Below, one piece after another: positions 35,834 through 45,425 of a stretch of DNA of 64,000 bases. How positions within the stretch are numbered: the first letter of the stretch is position 1; the number at the start of each line of letters is the position of its first letter. The translations under genes were made by a program, and so were the position numbers. The notes under the pieces were generated by a model. The model was not told the origin of the DNA, ran no database searches, and saw only the letters and a program-made list of their open reading frames with translations. The DNA is from Sphingobacteriales bacterium 46-32 (lineage in GTDB: Bacteria; Bacteroidota; Bacteroidia; Chitinophagales; Chitinophagaceae). The stretch lies in assembly GCA_001898485.1 (NCBI GenBank), contig MKTY01000018.1, forward strand, positions 1-64,000, given 5' to 3'.

Positions 35834-35864
35834 TTGACTTCTTCAGATTTTTGTTGCATCTTTG
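35834..35864 (+). promoter_or_regulatory. Candidate Bacteroidota promoter in the rfbD downstream gap
   Basis: TTG at 35834-35836 is separated by 20 bases from CATCTTTG at 35857-35864, one mismatch from TAnnTTTG. The spacing fits the Bacteroidota -33/-7 arrangement. It could drive the small frame at 36016. Confidence 0.4.
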
Positions 35865-36015
35865 TACTGTCATATCCGTAATCCCTCCTCCTCTGAATTT
35901 CCAGCAACTACCAATTACTAGGTAAAATCACCAATTACAAAACGTATTGCAATTGAAATAAGCCTTTTGGTTTATTTCGGGCTGGATTATTTATAAACCC
36001 TTTCAACCTACCACT

Positions 36016-36099
36016 ATGTCAATTTTCTTCTACCTTTTTGGTGCACTGTTCCTTACAGGCGTATTGCTTTCCTTCAAAAAGGAAAATGCATCCTCCTGA
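36016..36099 (+). CDS. Possible 27-residue membrane peptide
   Basis: A short frame encodes a peptide with a hydrophobic core (MSIFFYLFGALFLTGVLLSF) and a charged tail ending in KKENASS. It lies about 150 bp after a promoter-like site and is preceded by an A/T-rich leader. Small hydrophobic peptides can be real membrane modulators or toxins, but such frames also arise by chance. There is no homologue I can name. Confidence 0.25.
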   Translation: MSIFFYLFGALFLTGVLLSFKKENASS

Positions 36100-36413
36100 T
36101 ACAACGCTTATTGCCTGACCCCGGGATATCCTTCTATACAATAGCTGGAACAGGACCGTTTCCCCCGCTCCAGCGCCTGTACAGACCGGTACCGGGCTCC
36201 AAATATGCATTGCTGATAGCTGGCTGCGGCCGGCTATTTTTATCTTCTGGCTGCACAGGTATCCTGTAAATTTGAGTAGCTTTAAACAGAACTTATTTAT
36301 TCGCTGTCTTTGCAAGGCAAAGAATGCAGGCATGGCATTTGTGAGAATGCTAACAGTGTAAGTTCTTAACTTGCAGGAAGCGTTATTGTTTTAATATAAA
36401 TAATTGTATAGAT

Positions 36414-37049
36414 ATGAAAAGTGGTCTTTTCTTATTGTTTATGTTGGCTCTGGGGGTATCCGCACCGGCCCAATCGCTGAAAGAAGCTTTATATGGCGGT
36501 AAACTGAAGCTGGACTCCGGTGCGGTGATCCGGAAAGGAGATGACCTGAAAGCCCATATTGACACCAGCACCAGAAAACCGGTTGTTGCGGAAAAGCAGG
36601 CATCGCTGTCCGCAGCAAAAGATTCACTGACACAGAAAGGGCAGACATCGCAACTGACTAATGCTGCCACTCAGCAGGAGGCGGCAGACAACCCTGTAGC
36701 CGGCACAACCTCACCGGCTGTTGGTAACAATACCGGTACCAACGCCGCTGCCGACAACAATAAAGTATGGAAAGACTATATCGATGAGTTAATGACGGCC
36801 ATCCGTACAGATGTACTGCCTTCCAAAAAGATTAAAAACGGCACTTACTATGTACTGGTTGACTACGAAATTGATGTTGACGGGCAGGTAGCGGTAAAAA
36901 ATATTACCTGCTCACCCGGCAGCGAATACCTGGAAGAACAGGTGAGAGAACGTATCAATCTGACGGCTCCGCGCCTGACCCCGCTTCTGAATACATACGG
37001 CAAACCACGGAAGGCAGCCAAAAAACAAAATCTGACCATTACCAAGTAA
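36414..37049 (+). CDS. Secreted protein with TonB-like C-terminal domain (putative)
   Basis: This 211-residue protein has a signal peptide (residues 1-20, ending APAQ), an Ala/Thr/Asn-rich linker (about 55-120) and a C-terminal domain that resembles the TonB C-terminal fold, with YYVLVDYEIDVDGQVAVKNI and a helix followed by GKPRKAAKKQNLTITK. Unlike TonB it has a cleavable-looking signal and no obvious long membrane anchor, so the partner is unknown. A bidirectional terminator follows before the convergent permease-peptidase gene. Confidence 0.6.
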   Translation: MKSGLFLLFMLALGVSAPAQSLKEALYGGKLKLDSGAVIRKGDDLKAHIDTSTRKPVVAEKQASLSAAKDSLTQKGQTSQLTNAATQQEAADNPVAGTTSPAVGNNTGTNAAADNNKVWKDYIDELMTAIRTDVLPSKKIKNGTYYVLVDYEIDVDGQVAVKNITCSPGSEYLEEQVRERINLTAPRLTPLLNTYGKPRKAAKKQNLTITK

Positions 37050-37073
37050 TTGCGGATCTACTATAATTACCTC

Positions 37074-37103
37074 AAAGCGGATACCTCAACGGGTATCCGC
37101 TTT
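37074..37103. terminator. Bidirectional terminator between convergent genes
   Basis: AAAGCGGATACC (37074-37085) pairs with GGTATCCGCTTT (37092-37103), a 12-bp perfect stem with a short loop. It sits between the convergent genes ending at 37049 and 37086 and overlaps the last bases of the latter. Confidence 0.75.
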
Positions 37104-40100
37104 CTGTATATTATCCGTCAAATCCTCATCCAGCACATAGTTATAAGGATCAATAGATACCAGGGCAGGTTTATGATCTGTTATAAGTGTAATACGCGTT
37201 GTTTTTTTATCAATAAAAACCCATTGCTGCAATATCGGGCGGGTCTCCTCTTTCCGCTCATCATCGGGTACATACCAGACAGTAAGCGGCAGCCATAATA
37301 GCGGGCCCGCCGGATGCTGTTGTTTCCCCACGCGATTTTGCTGAGCTACGGTGAGTTCGGTCTGTAACTGATAACGGCCATCTGGCTGTTGCCGGCAGCT
37401 TACAATTCTGACCGTGTTGTTGTAGGAGGCAACCTCTTCTATTGTTTGCCTCACAAACTGCTGCTGTTCCGGAGAGGCCACTTCAAGAAGCAGCCTGGTA
37501 AAGTCATCCACTACAGCCTTAGTGTGACCCGTACCATGCCCGCGCAGGAGTTGTCGCAGTGCGGCTTCAAATTTATCCTGACCCAGCATTTCTTTCAGCA
37601 TATAGAAACTGAGTCCACCTTTCTGATAAGCCACAAAAGGTTGCCCGTTGCTGTGTGCCAATGGTAATTCTTCATCGGTTCCTGTACGCATGGCAAAGTA
37701 ATACTCATTGTCTTTTTTGAAATATGACCGGAGGTACATCGGCCCAAATCTTTTTTCTACTACTGCAGCTTCTGTATACTTGGCAAGCGACTCGGTGAGC
37801 GTAGCCCGTCCGGCAACCGGCAGGGGTGCCAGCTGTTGCGCCCACCACTGGTGTGCCACTTCGTGTGCTGTAGTGGCATAAGCGAAATTGAAAAGACTGC
37901 TGTCGCGGAAATCGGCCATAAAATTGAACATTTCTGTACTGAACAATACACCGGGGTAAGCAGTGGCCGAGCCGGGGTAGTGCGGTATTTCTGCCAGGCT
38001 TATTTGTGAAAGAGGGTACGGACTAAAATGGGTGTCGCCATAGTCAATGGCATCCTTTAATGCCTGCATTATTATAGCTGTATTAGACGTGTGGTCCGGA
38101 TGATAATACACGCGGAATGTTCTTTCTTTATAAAACTCTTCCTTAATGGCATAGCGGGCCGAGCTAAAGGCAAACATAAAGGACATGGGCTGGGGAGAGC
38201 GGTAGTGAAAATAATGCCGGCCATTGGCCACCCATTCTTTTTCCAGTATACCTGCTGTCACTACATGCTGATCTGCAGCTGTAGAAAGAGTGGATTCGAA
38301 ATCGATGAGGCGGTAAAAACTGTCAACGGAAGCCACGGTTCCCTGGGGAGCCAGGCCCCAGCGTTTGCGCAATGCCTCATCGTCTATTTCAAGACGCTGA
38401 TTGTAGCCAAAGGCGGGTACATATTTTTCCAATTCCACATAGCTGCCATTACTGACCACAGCATGCTCACTGTTGAAAGGCCGGAAACGGTTAGGTAATC
38501 GTTTTATAATAAACTGCAGATTGCGTACTTCGCCCGGTTCCAGTGGCTGTTTCAGTTTATAACGGTATTGTTTGAAAACATGATCTGCAGTGATTGGGGT
38601 GGCATCAGGTATAATTAACTTTACAGAGTCGATCTCCGGGTCTATCCCAAGCCATAATTCCGACAGTGGGTGTGACGATACATTTTTGTAACTATAATTT
38701 CCTTTTACCTCATATGACCCCTGCTCAGGATACAGGGCAGTTTCCATCTTTACAGCGGTAATAACAGGCTGTACAAGGGCTGCAAGTGGTTTGTATTTCT
38801 TTTCATACTCATACCGCCAGTTCAGCGCATTTGTTGAATTTCTCGCGGTGCTTAACTGATTACCGGAATGTGCAATATAAAATCCCAATCCTGTGCAGCA
38901 ACCAACGGCAATAACAAATGCAAGGGCCCATCTGCCCGGTCGCTGGCGGAAAAGATTTTTCCAGCGTTTCCGCAATCCGGTTTCTACCCCTCCCTGCCAT
39001 AATGAAGAAGCAAGAATGGCCAGAGCGGCGGCACAACTCAGCCAGTAGAGCATCAGCCAGTTAAAAGCGCTGGTATAATATCCCCAGCCATTCATATTGC
39101 GGTAGGAGAGAGCAGGGAATACAGCATAGCGCGCCAGATTACCCGGCATTCGCCCATAGAGAATAATACCCAGTAGCAACAGGCTTAGTAACATTCCTAC
39201 ATATACATTTCGCACAAGTGTCTGTATAAACAGGATGAGAATAGCGAAAAGCAGTAGGGGTAGTCCTGCATAATAATACAAAGACAGGTAAACGTGCCAT
39301 TCGATAGCTGTGCTGCCAGCAGCCATTTGTACACCAATACCCGTTGCAATATGCAGCGTTAATAAAAGCATGATTAATGCCGCCAGGGCTCCGGCTTTGG
39401 CAAACCAGAGTAACCGGGGAGGCGCAGGGGTGGAGAAAATAAGTCCTTCCATACGACTGCTATGCTCTTTGTTGATAAGCTCACCTGCATAGAAAACGAG
39501 CAGCAGCAGGGCAGGTTTTACAGACAGCAGATATTCGGCGATATATCCGCTGTTGGCATAAAACTTTATTCCATATGGTCCGCTGAAAGCCGATTCGAAA
39601 AGGTCAATGGCATACATAAAAACCCACAGCGCCAGCATGACTATAAATGGGATCTGACGGAAAAGTGATTTTGTGTGCAGTAAAAAATGAGAATAAACAA
39701 CCTTGAAGGAATACAGCCAGCTGTTGTCGTCTGCTGCAACCGGCCGATAAATGGTTCTGCCAGGGGGGATTGTTTCTTTGTTTTGTTTTCTTCCATAACC
39801 CTGGCCAGACCGGAAACGAAATCTGATAAAACTGACAGTGAGTATCAGCAGGGAAACCGCTATCCACAAAAGCCTGTTGAGCAGAAATGGTCCATGCAGC
39901 GCAAACAAATCCCGGTTGCGTTGAGCAGGCATCCACTCGCGGGTTTGAGTTAAAAAAACGGTAATGCCGAAGGGATCAATAAGGAAAGGCCATAACCTGT
40001 TATTGCTGTATGGCAGGGTAGAGCGCGCCATCAATGGCGACTGGCCGAGTATGGATACCGTCATATACAGCATAAAGATCAACACACCTGTAGCATAGAC

Positions 40101-40610
40101 TGCCCTGGTGCTGCGGGTAACCAGGCTTACGGAAAAAATGATACTGCAACAAAAAAGGGCATTGGGAACAGCCATTACCAGCAGTGGTTGAAGATAAAAC
40201 CACAACCGGAAGGGCCCGCTCCGCTCGGGAGCCACCAATCCCATACCAAGAATCAGCCCTGCGGCCATCAGTACAAAAAGAAAAACGACAGACAGGAGTA
40301 ATCCGGTAAACCGGATACTGAAATATTGCAGACGGGTAATGCGTGTGCTGAAGACCAGCGCATCCATCCGGGAATTGTGATCCCGTAAAACAAAAGCAGT
40401 GGAAAACAGTGTCGTTACAAAAATGGCCAGCAGCGATAGTATGCCGAAAATGCTGGTGTTGGCATAAGGGGAGTTTTTATAAACTTCGGGGCCGCCAAAC
40501 TCGCCCTGTACCATAGCCATACCCAGTGCCAGAAACACGAGGGCGGCTATCCAGAACAAAAGCTGCCGGCTATAATAACGGGCTTCAAAACCCAGTAATG
40601 CCTTAATCAT
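37086..40610 (-). CDS. ABC transporter permease fused to an M1-family peptidase domain
   Basis: This 1174-residue protein joins an N-terminal ABC2-type membrane half (repeated helices to about residue 590) and a C-terminal M1 gluzincin domain with the zinc motif HEVAHQWWAQQL and a downstream Glu in TLTESLAKY. Such fusions are known in Bacteroidota and may couple export to peptide trimming; the substrate is not known. Its ATG overlaps the stop of the ATPase gene by four bases (ATGA at 40607-40610), so they are coupled. The peptidase domain lies outside the membrane in this topology, which is an inference. Confidence 0.85.
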   Translation of the reverse strand: MIKALLGFEARYYSRQLLFWIAALVFLALGMAMVQGEFGGPEVYKNSPYANTSIFGILSLLAIFVTTLFSTAFVLRDHNSRMDALVFSTRITRLQYFSIRFTGLLLSVVFLFVLMAAGLILGMGLVAPERSGPFRLWFYLQPLLVMAVPNALFCCSIIFSVSLVTRSTRAVYATGVLIFMLYMTVSILGQSPLMARSTLPYSNNRLWPFLIDPFGITVFLTQTREWMPAQRNRDLFALHGPFLLNRLLWIAVSLLILTVSFIRFRFRSGQGYGRKQNKETIPPGRTIYRPVAADDNSWLYSFKVVYSHFLLHTKSLFRQIPFIVMLALWVFMYAIDLFESAFSGPYGIKFYANSGYIAEYLLSVKPALLLLVFYAGELINKEHSSRMEGLIFSTPAPPRLLWFAKAGALAALIMLLLTLHIATGIGVQMAAGSTAIEWHVYLSLYYYAGLPLLLFAILILFIQTLVRNVYVGMLLSLLLLGIILYGRMPGNLARYAVFPALSYRNMNGWGYYTSAFNWLMLYWLSCAAALAILASSLWQGGVETGLRKRWKNLFRQRPGRWALAFVIAVGCCTGLGFYIAHSGNQLSTARNSTNALNWRYEYEKKYKPLAALVQPVITAVKMETALYPEQGSYEVKGNYSYKNVSSHPLSELWLGIDPEIDSVKLIIPDATPITADHVFKQYRYKLKQPLEPGEVRNLQFIIKRLPNRFRPFNSEHAVVSNGSYVELEKYVPAFGYNQRLEIDDEALRKRWGLAPQGTVASVDSFYRLIDFESTLSTAADQHVVTAGILEKEWVANGRHYFHYRSPQPMSFMFAFSSARYAIKEEFYKERTFRVYYHPDHTSNTAIIMQALKDAIDYGDTHFSPYPLSQISLAEIPHYPGSATAYPGVLFSTEMFNFMADFRDSSLFNFAYATTAHEVAHQWWAQQLAPLPVAGRATLTESLAKYTEAAVVEKRFGPMYLRSYFKKDNEYYFAMRTGTDEELPLAHSNGQPFVAYQKGGLSFYMLKEMLGQDKFEAALRQLLRGHGTGHTKAVVDDFTRLLLEVASPEQQQFVRQTIEEVASYNNTVRIVSCRQQPDGRYQLQTELTVAQQNRVGKQQHPAGPLLWLPLTVWYVPDDERKEETRPILQQWVFIDKKTTRITLITDHKPALVSIDPYNYVLDEDLTDNIQKADTR

Positions 40611-41506
40611 GCGGTTACCTCCTTTTCTGTGTGCTGAGTGCCAAATAGTACAGAGAAATAAACGTCTTCGAGACTGGGAGAGAGCGGTTCAAAGCCGGTG
40701 GCGGGCCGCTCGTCGCAGAATACATGTATCTGCAGCCGCCCGGCCACCCGACGGGAAGAAAGTACGGCCCACTCATCCTGATACAGTTTCAGTTCTTCTT
40801 TGGATACAGTCTTACTCCATACCCTGCCTTCGAGTGCAGCCATCAGTACAGCTGGTTTGCCCTGCAGTAAAACCCGGCCCTGCCCCATTACCGCCATTTC
40901 AGGACACAGATCATATACATCTTCTACAATATGGGTAGACAGAATAACCACTACCTGTTCTCCGATCTCGCTCAGCAGATCGTGAAAGCGGTTGCGTTCA
41001 AGCGGATCAAGACCTGCCGTTGGCTCATCTACAATGATAAGTTTAGGATCCCCCAGCAATGCCTGGGCAATACCAAAGCGCTGACGCATACCGCCTGAAT
41101 AGCTGGCTACAGACTGCTTCCGCACTTTATACAGGTTTGTCTGATCAAGTAATGCAAGTATCTGTTCGCGGCGTGCTCCGGCATCAGTAATTCCTTTCAG
41201 TATGGCCAGGTGTTCCAGCAGATCAATGGCCGATAGTCGCGGGTAGACACCAAAATCCTGTGGCAGATAACCCAGGCGACCACGCAGCCATTGGGGTTGC
41301 TGATGTATGTTGATGTTATCAAACAGTACCTGCCCGCTATCTGGTTCCTGCAGGGTTGCCAGCGTACGCATAAGCGACGATTTACCGGCGCCATTCGGCC
41401 CAAGCAGGCCAAACATACCCTGACTGATAGTAAGTGACACGCCTTGCAGCGCTTTCACTCCGTTTTTGTATGTTTTGTTGAGATCAGCAATTGTAAGCTG
41501 GTGCAT
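40607..41506 (-). CDS. ABC transporter ATP-binding protein
   Basis: This 299-residue ATPase partners the permease-peptidase gene. I chose the ATG at 41506 (MHQLTIADL) because the 39 residues of the longer frame do not look like an ABC domain. The Walker A loop is GPNGAGKSS (residues 36-44 approx), the signature is SYSGGMRQRFGIA and the Walker B is LIIVDEPTAGLDP. It overlaps the downstream gene by four bases. The divergent LytS/LytTR pair beside it may regulate the transporter. Confidence 0.92.
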   Translation of the reverse strand: MHQLTIADLNKTYKNGVKALQGVSLTISQGMFGLLGPNGAGKSSLMRTLATLQEPDSGQVLFDNINIHQQPQWLRGRLGYLPQDFGVYPRLSAIDLLEHLAILKGITDAGARREQILALLDQTNLYKVRKQSVASYSGGMRQRFGIAQALLGDPKLIIVDEPTAGLDPLERNRFHDLLSEIGEQVVVILSTHIVEDVYDLCPEMAVMGQGRVLLQGKPAVLMAALEGRVWSKTVSKEELKLYQDEWAVLSSRRVAGRLQIHVFCDERPATGFEPLSPSLEDVYFSVLFGTQHTEKEVTA

Positions 41507-41696
41507 GATAGTTGTATTTGCCGGCAAAGTAGCAGCAGCTACGGTTGAGGTACAACTAATCATGATCAATGGGCGGCGTGTGCTGATGATCGCCCGCGAA
41601 CAAGGATCAATACGTTCGTCCATAAAAAAAGGATGTTTATCATTAAAACTTGCTGGAGAACGACTGTTGCATTCATTTTACGCCGTGCTATATTTT

Positions 41697-43190
41697 ATGA
41701 ACAGAAATGCGGGGGGCGTGCAGCTGGCCGAAAAAAATACATCACTTCTTTTTCTGTCGGGAGTCTGGTGCTGGCTGGCTATTGCTTATGCGCTTAATGA
41801 AGGTTCCCCGGTATGGCAGCATTTCCTGCAGGCACTGGGCGTAATGGCCGTATTGTTATGTCCGCTGGCATTGTTTTACTATTTCAGACAGGCCTTGCGC
41901 GCGCGCTATTCGGCTGTTCAATACAGGATCTGGTGGATGGGCTGTTTTGTATGCTATTTGCCGGGGCTGGCTCTTTTGACAACCTATGTATGGCCTGGCA
42001 GCGTAGTGCCTGGCTATCTGTTTATGATAGGGGTAAGCTGTCTGCTTCTTGAGTTGCTGTTGCTGGCCCAGGGATATTATTACAATCGTATTCGTCATTG
42101 GAGCTGGATCAGGCAGATCAGTCTGGAGAAAGCGGTTTTACTGAGTCTTGTTCTTTTATCGCTTTGCCTGGGAGTTATGGCGGTATCGAGTTGGGGCGAT
42201 CCGGAGTATCATGATAGCAGACGCCTGTTGCTGGGCTTTGTATTCAGACCGCAGCAGCTTTTACAGCACATGGGGCTTTTTGTGGCATTTACCGGCCAGT
42301 TGCTGCTGATGTATCTCTGTGGCTATTTCTATTTCTATATTAATCTCAAATGGCTCGTGCCGGAGGTTTTAAGGAAAAAAGGAGTGGTTTACTATATGCT
42401 CACCGCGCTGGCTGTGGTGGGTATTACCTATCCTCTTATCGGGCAGTTCCTGCTTTTGTTACCAATCAATGATTTGCTGGGCGGTGTTTTCCCCGACAAC
42501 CCATTCCGGCTCGAATCGGCATTTGCGGCAGCAGCCATCATCCTGCTCAGCCTGCCTGTAGTACTGGCTGTGCAATCGGCACGGCAATATCAGCAGATTG
42601 TGGCACTGGAAAAAGAAAAAACACAGGCCGAGCTGGATCTGCTCAGGCAGCAGCTGGACCCTCATTTTTTCTTCAATACCCTCAATAACCTGTATGCACT
42701 AAGCCTGCAGCAATCGCCGCAAACTCCCGATAGCATTTTGCAGTTATCTGAACTGATGCGCTATGTAATTTACCGTGCCAAAGAACCCCTGGTGAGTGTG
42801 GCAGAAGAAGTAAAATATCTGCAGGATTATATTGATCTGCAGCAGATGCGGCTGCGTAGGAAACCGGATATTCAGTGCCATTGGGAGGCTGCAGCAGATA
42901 CGCCCCCGGTTGCGCCACTGCTGCTGATTGTGCTGGTAGAAAATGCATTCAAACATGGTATAGAGCCCGCAGACACGCCCGGTTTTTTACATCTCCGGCT
43001 TCAAAGCAATGCCCGCCATCTTAGCTTCAGCTGTGAGAATCCGGCCGGGGAAATTTCCGGGAAAAAACCAGGAATAGGTCTGGATAATCTGCGCCGCCGC
43101 CTGTCTTTGCTGTATCCGGGTAGATATGAACTGAAAACAGGGAAAGAAAATCATATTTTTAAAGCAGAGTTGTATCTCGACTTTACATGA
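41697..43190 (+). CDS. LytS-type sensor histidine kinase
   Basis: This is a 497-residue membrane sensor with about eight hydrophobic helices, followed by the His_kinase motif RQQLDPHFFFNTLNNLYAL, in which the His is the phosphorylation site, and an ATPase domain with VENAFKHGIE. The ATG at 41697 is preferred because a longer frame from 41466 would run through the start of the divergent ABC gene. Its stop overlaps the LytTR regulator start (ATGA at 43187), giving a coupled pair. The stimulus is unknown. Confidence 0.9.
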   Translation: MNRNAGGVQLAEKNTSLLFLSGVWCWLAIAYALNEGSPVWQHFLQALGVMAVLLCPLALFYYFRQALRARYSAVQYRIWWMGCFVCYLPGLALLTTYVWPGSVVPGYLFMIGVSCLLLELLLLAQGYYYNRIRHWSWIRQISLEKAVLLSLVLLSLCLGVMAVSSWGDPEYHDSRRLLLGFVFRPQQLLQHMGLFVAFTGQLLLMYLCGYFYFYINLKWLVPEVLRKKGVVYYMLTALAVVGITYPLIGQFLLLLPINDLLGGVFPDNPFRLESAFAAAAIILLSLPVVLAVQSARQYQQIVALEKEKTQAELDLLRQQLDPHFFFNTLNNLYALSLQQSPQTPDSILQLSELMRYVIYRAKEPLVSVAEEVKYLQDYIDLQQMRLRRKPDIQCHWEAAADTPPVAPLLLIVLVENAFKHGIEPADTPGFLHLRLQSNARHLSFSCENPAGEISGKKPGIGLDNLRRRLSLLYPGRYELKTGKENHIFKAELYLDFT

Positions 43191-43909
43191 AATTACGTTG
43201 CCTGATAGTGGATGATGAGCCGCTGGCGCATGAAGTAATACTGCGCTATATGGCCGATACGCCTTTTCTGGAAAAGGCCGGGCAATGCTATCTGGCTACC
43301 GAGGCAATCGCTTTTCTGAATACACAGCCGGTTGATCTTATCTTTCTCGATATTCAGATGCCCAAACTGACCGGGCTCAATTTTTTGCGTACACTCAAAC
43401 AACCACCGCTGGTGATTATTACATCGGCCCACGAAGAATATGCACTCGAAAGTTTTGAGCTGCAGGTTTGTGATTACCTGCTCAAACCATTCCGGTTCGA
43501 TCGTTTCCTGAAAGCAGCCAACCGCGCGCTATCGCTGTTTACTTTACAGCAAAACACTACATCCGCTGCCGCGCCAGCCAAAACAGATCCGGTAGCCGGG
43601 GTGTCACCATTATATGTCAAAGCCGATAAAAAGCTGATACAACTGCAGCCAGGGCAATTATATTATCTCGAAAGCCTCGGCAACTATGTGAAGGTATGGG
43701 ATGATAAAAAATACTTGCTGACACAACGAACGCTTAGCAGTTTTGAAGAACAATTGCCCGCGGAGATGTTTATACGCATACATAAATCGTATATCATCAA
43801 CCGGAGGCATGTACAGTACATTGAAGGCAATATTATACGTCTTACCAACGGTAAAGAATTGCCCCTTGGAAAGAATTACCGGCATGCGATTAAGCAGCTG
43901 CTTTTGTAG
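43187..43909 (+). CDS. LytTR response regulator
   Basis: This 240-residue response regulator has a receiver domain (residues 1-120, with acidic pair in IVDDEP and phospho-acceptor Asp in LIFLDIQMPKLTGL) and a C-terminal LytTR DNA-binding domain (from about residue 140, YYLESLGNYVKVW and IRIHKSYIINRRHV). It is coupled to the LytS kinase upstream. The likely targets are nearby, including the divergent ABC transporter genes, but no operator repeats were located. Confidence 0.93.
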   Translation: MKLRCLIVDDEPLAHEVILRYMADTPFLEKAGQCYLATEAIAFLNTQPVDLIFLDIQMPKLTGLNFLRTLKQPPLVIITSAHEEYALESFELQVCDYLLKPFRFDRFLKAANRALSLFTLQQNTTSAAAPAKTDPVAGVSPLYVKADKKLIQLQPGQLYYLESLGNYVKVWDDKKYLLTQRTLSSFEEQLPAEMFIRIHKSYIINRRHVQYIEGNIIRLTNGKELPLGKNYRHAIKQLLL

Positions 43910-44278
43910 AAGGCACAGGGTGAAAGGTAGAGGGAGTAAGTTATAAGGTATAGGGGCTTCGTATTAGGTCATGTAATAGTCAGGATTTGACCTTGCAGAC
44001 ATTGTCAGATAAGTTTAAACTAATCGTACAGTTTTGAACCTTTAATATTTTGCCGGCAATGTCCTACGGCATTGAAAAGAGGACTTGCCAGGAAAAGCGT
44101 TGATCCGACAGGATCATTCCATGTCAATCAGGATAACTTGTCAGATCAAATGCTGGGTTTTACAGGTCATACTTCCACCTATCTTCTGCCTTTCACCTTT
44201 TGCCTTTCACCTTTTCCCTGCTACCTTTTGCCGGCTATTGGAAAAGTGTTATATTCACTATCCATTAAACCTTAAGCC
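43910..44278. other. Gene-free region after the LytTR regulator
   Basis: No gene is supported in these 369 bp. A pyrimidine-rich stretch near 44180-44235 repeats short units such as CCTTTCACCTTTTGCC, but it is low-complexity. No hairpin terminator or promoter was found. Confidence 0.5.
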
Positions 44279-44764
44279 ATGCATGGAAAGTCACCCGCAC
44301 CACTCATGCCCAAGCAAGCCAATGTGCTCACATTAAAAGAAGGCATGGACCGGACAAACTACTGGCGCGAAGCCGTAAAGACCCATTTCGAGATCCCTCC
44401 CTCTAAAGTACCCGTTGGTTTTTTTATCCCATTTGAAGATTTCAAAGATATCGTGGAAGCTTATAAAGGATACGTTGATCCAAAGGGTAACGAACGGCCC
44501 TGTGTGGGAGTGCGTATTTACCTTACACTACCCGGACCGGTTGCTCCTGGTCAGCCTATTCCTCCCGATAGCCTTAGCGGAGTACTGGTTCCCTGTTATG
44601 CCGCTCCGGTGCAGCCAGCAGGGGGAGAGGTGGGGATATTACCTCCAGTGGATTATAAGGATATCCTGATCGAAGTGCCGGCAGATAAACAGAATGCGTA
44701 TTCCATCTATGATCTTACGCAGCCCTGTCCGCCTATGTGCGACCCGGAAAGTCCGCTTATGTAA
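44279..44764 (+). CDS. Hypothetical protein (161 residues)
   Basis: This soluble protein has a helical N-terminus, a middle rich in Pro and Gly (LTLPGPVAPGQPIPP), and a C-terminal acidic tail ending near CPPMCDPESP. There is no signal peptide, membrane segment or motif I recognise. It starts at ATG 44279 after a gene-free stretch and precedes the membrane-protein/sensor cluster by 22 bp, so it may be co-transcribed. Function unknown. Confidence 0.6.
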   Translation: MHGKSPAPLMPKQANVLTLKEGMDRTNYWREAVKTHFEIPPSKVPVGFFIPFEDFKDIVEAYKGYVDPKGNERPCVGVRIYLTLPGPVAPGQPIPPDSLSGVLVPCYAAPVQPAGGEVGILPPVDYKDILIEVPADKQNAYSIYDLTQPCPPMCDPESPLM

Positions 44765-44786
44765 ACACTCATGCAATAAGAAACAG

Positions 44787-45425
44787 ATGAAATATTTTTT
44801 TGCAGGCATACTGGTGCCTGCAAGTGCTGTTATTCCTGTGTGTGTTGCGCTTGGTAGGCGGCAGCAACTGGCTGCCCGCCACTGGATATTGTTTGTATAT
44901 CTCATCATTACCTTATTGGGTAATATCCTGGCCCGGTATCTCGCACAGCACGGTATAAGGAATACACCCCTCTTTCACCTGCATACCATCGTTGAAATGG
45001 TATTGTTTTCTTTTTTCTTCCGAACACTGTTTCGCGCACAGATAATACGGACTGCAATTATTGGTATAGCAATAGTGTTTTCCCTATACTGTGTTGTTAA
45101 TTTTATCTTTTTGCAAAGTATCTATTCATTCAATTCTTATACCCGGTCCATTGAAGCTATTATACTTATTTTATTCTGTGTAATGTATTGGTGGAAGGGA
45201 GCGACAGCCGCGGGTGACAGCCCCTGGGTAGCTATAGCAGACAACTGGGCAGTAAGTGGAATACTTTTTTATTTTTCGAGCGCATTATTCCTCTTTATCT
45301 TTTCCAATTACCTTTTACAGCATGTCAGCAAACAGGCTAATGTGCTGGTCTGGAATATTCATGCGGCCATCGTATTGCTGATGTACCTGTTGCTGACGGT
45401 AACATTTCTAAAGTCGAAGCGATGA
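44787..45425 (+). CDS. Hypothetical multi-helix membrane protein upstream of NarL-type pair
   Basis: This 212-residue protein has six or seven hydrophobic helices and little soluble sequence. The ATG at 44787 (MKYFFAGILV) is preferred; the longer frame from 44694 overlaps the previous gene and adds a basic stretch. Its stop overlaps the start of the sensor kinase (45422), so it may be a membrane sensor partner. No known family is recognised. Confidence 0.7.
   Translation: MKYFFAGILVPASAVIPVCVALGRRQQLAARHWILFVYLIITLLGNILARYLAQHGIRNTPLFHLHTIVEMVLFSFFFRTLFRAQIIRTAIIGIAIVFSLYCVVNFIFLQSIYSFNSYTRSIEAIILILFCVMYWWKGATAAGDSPWVAIADNWAVSGILFYFSSALFLFIFSNYLLQHVSKQANVLVWNIHAAIVLLMYLLLTVTFLKSKR

Larger units (their letters stand above)
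35594..36413. other. 820-bp gap after the nucleotide-sugar operon
   Basis: No large gene is present. The gap contains an 18-bp palindrome near 35674, a promoter-like site near 35834 and a 27-codon open frame at 36016. The rest shows no recognisable gene, IS or RNA. Confidence 0.5.

Noticed and set aside
41466-41696. Longer start for the LytS kinase at 41466
   Set aside because: It would run through the start of the divergent ABC ATPase gene and adds residues with no kinase-like features; ATG 41697 is better.
44180-44240. Pyrimidine-rich direct repeats resembling a CRISPR or regulatory repeat
   Set aside because: Units are short, irregular and lack spacers; it is low-complexity sequence.
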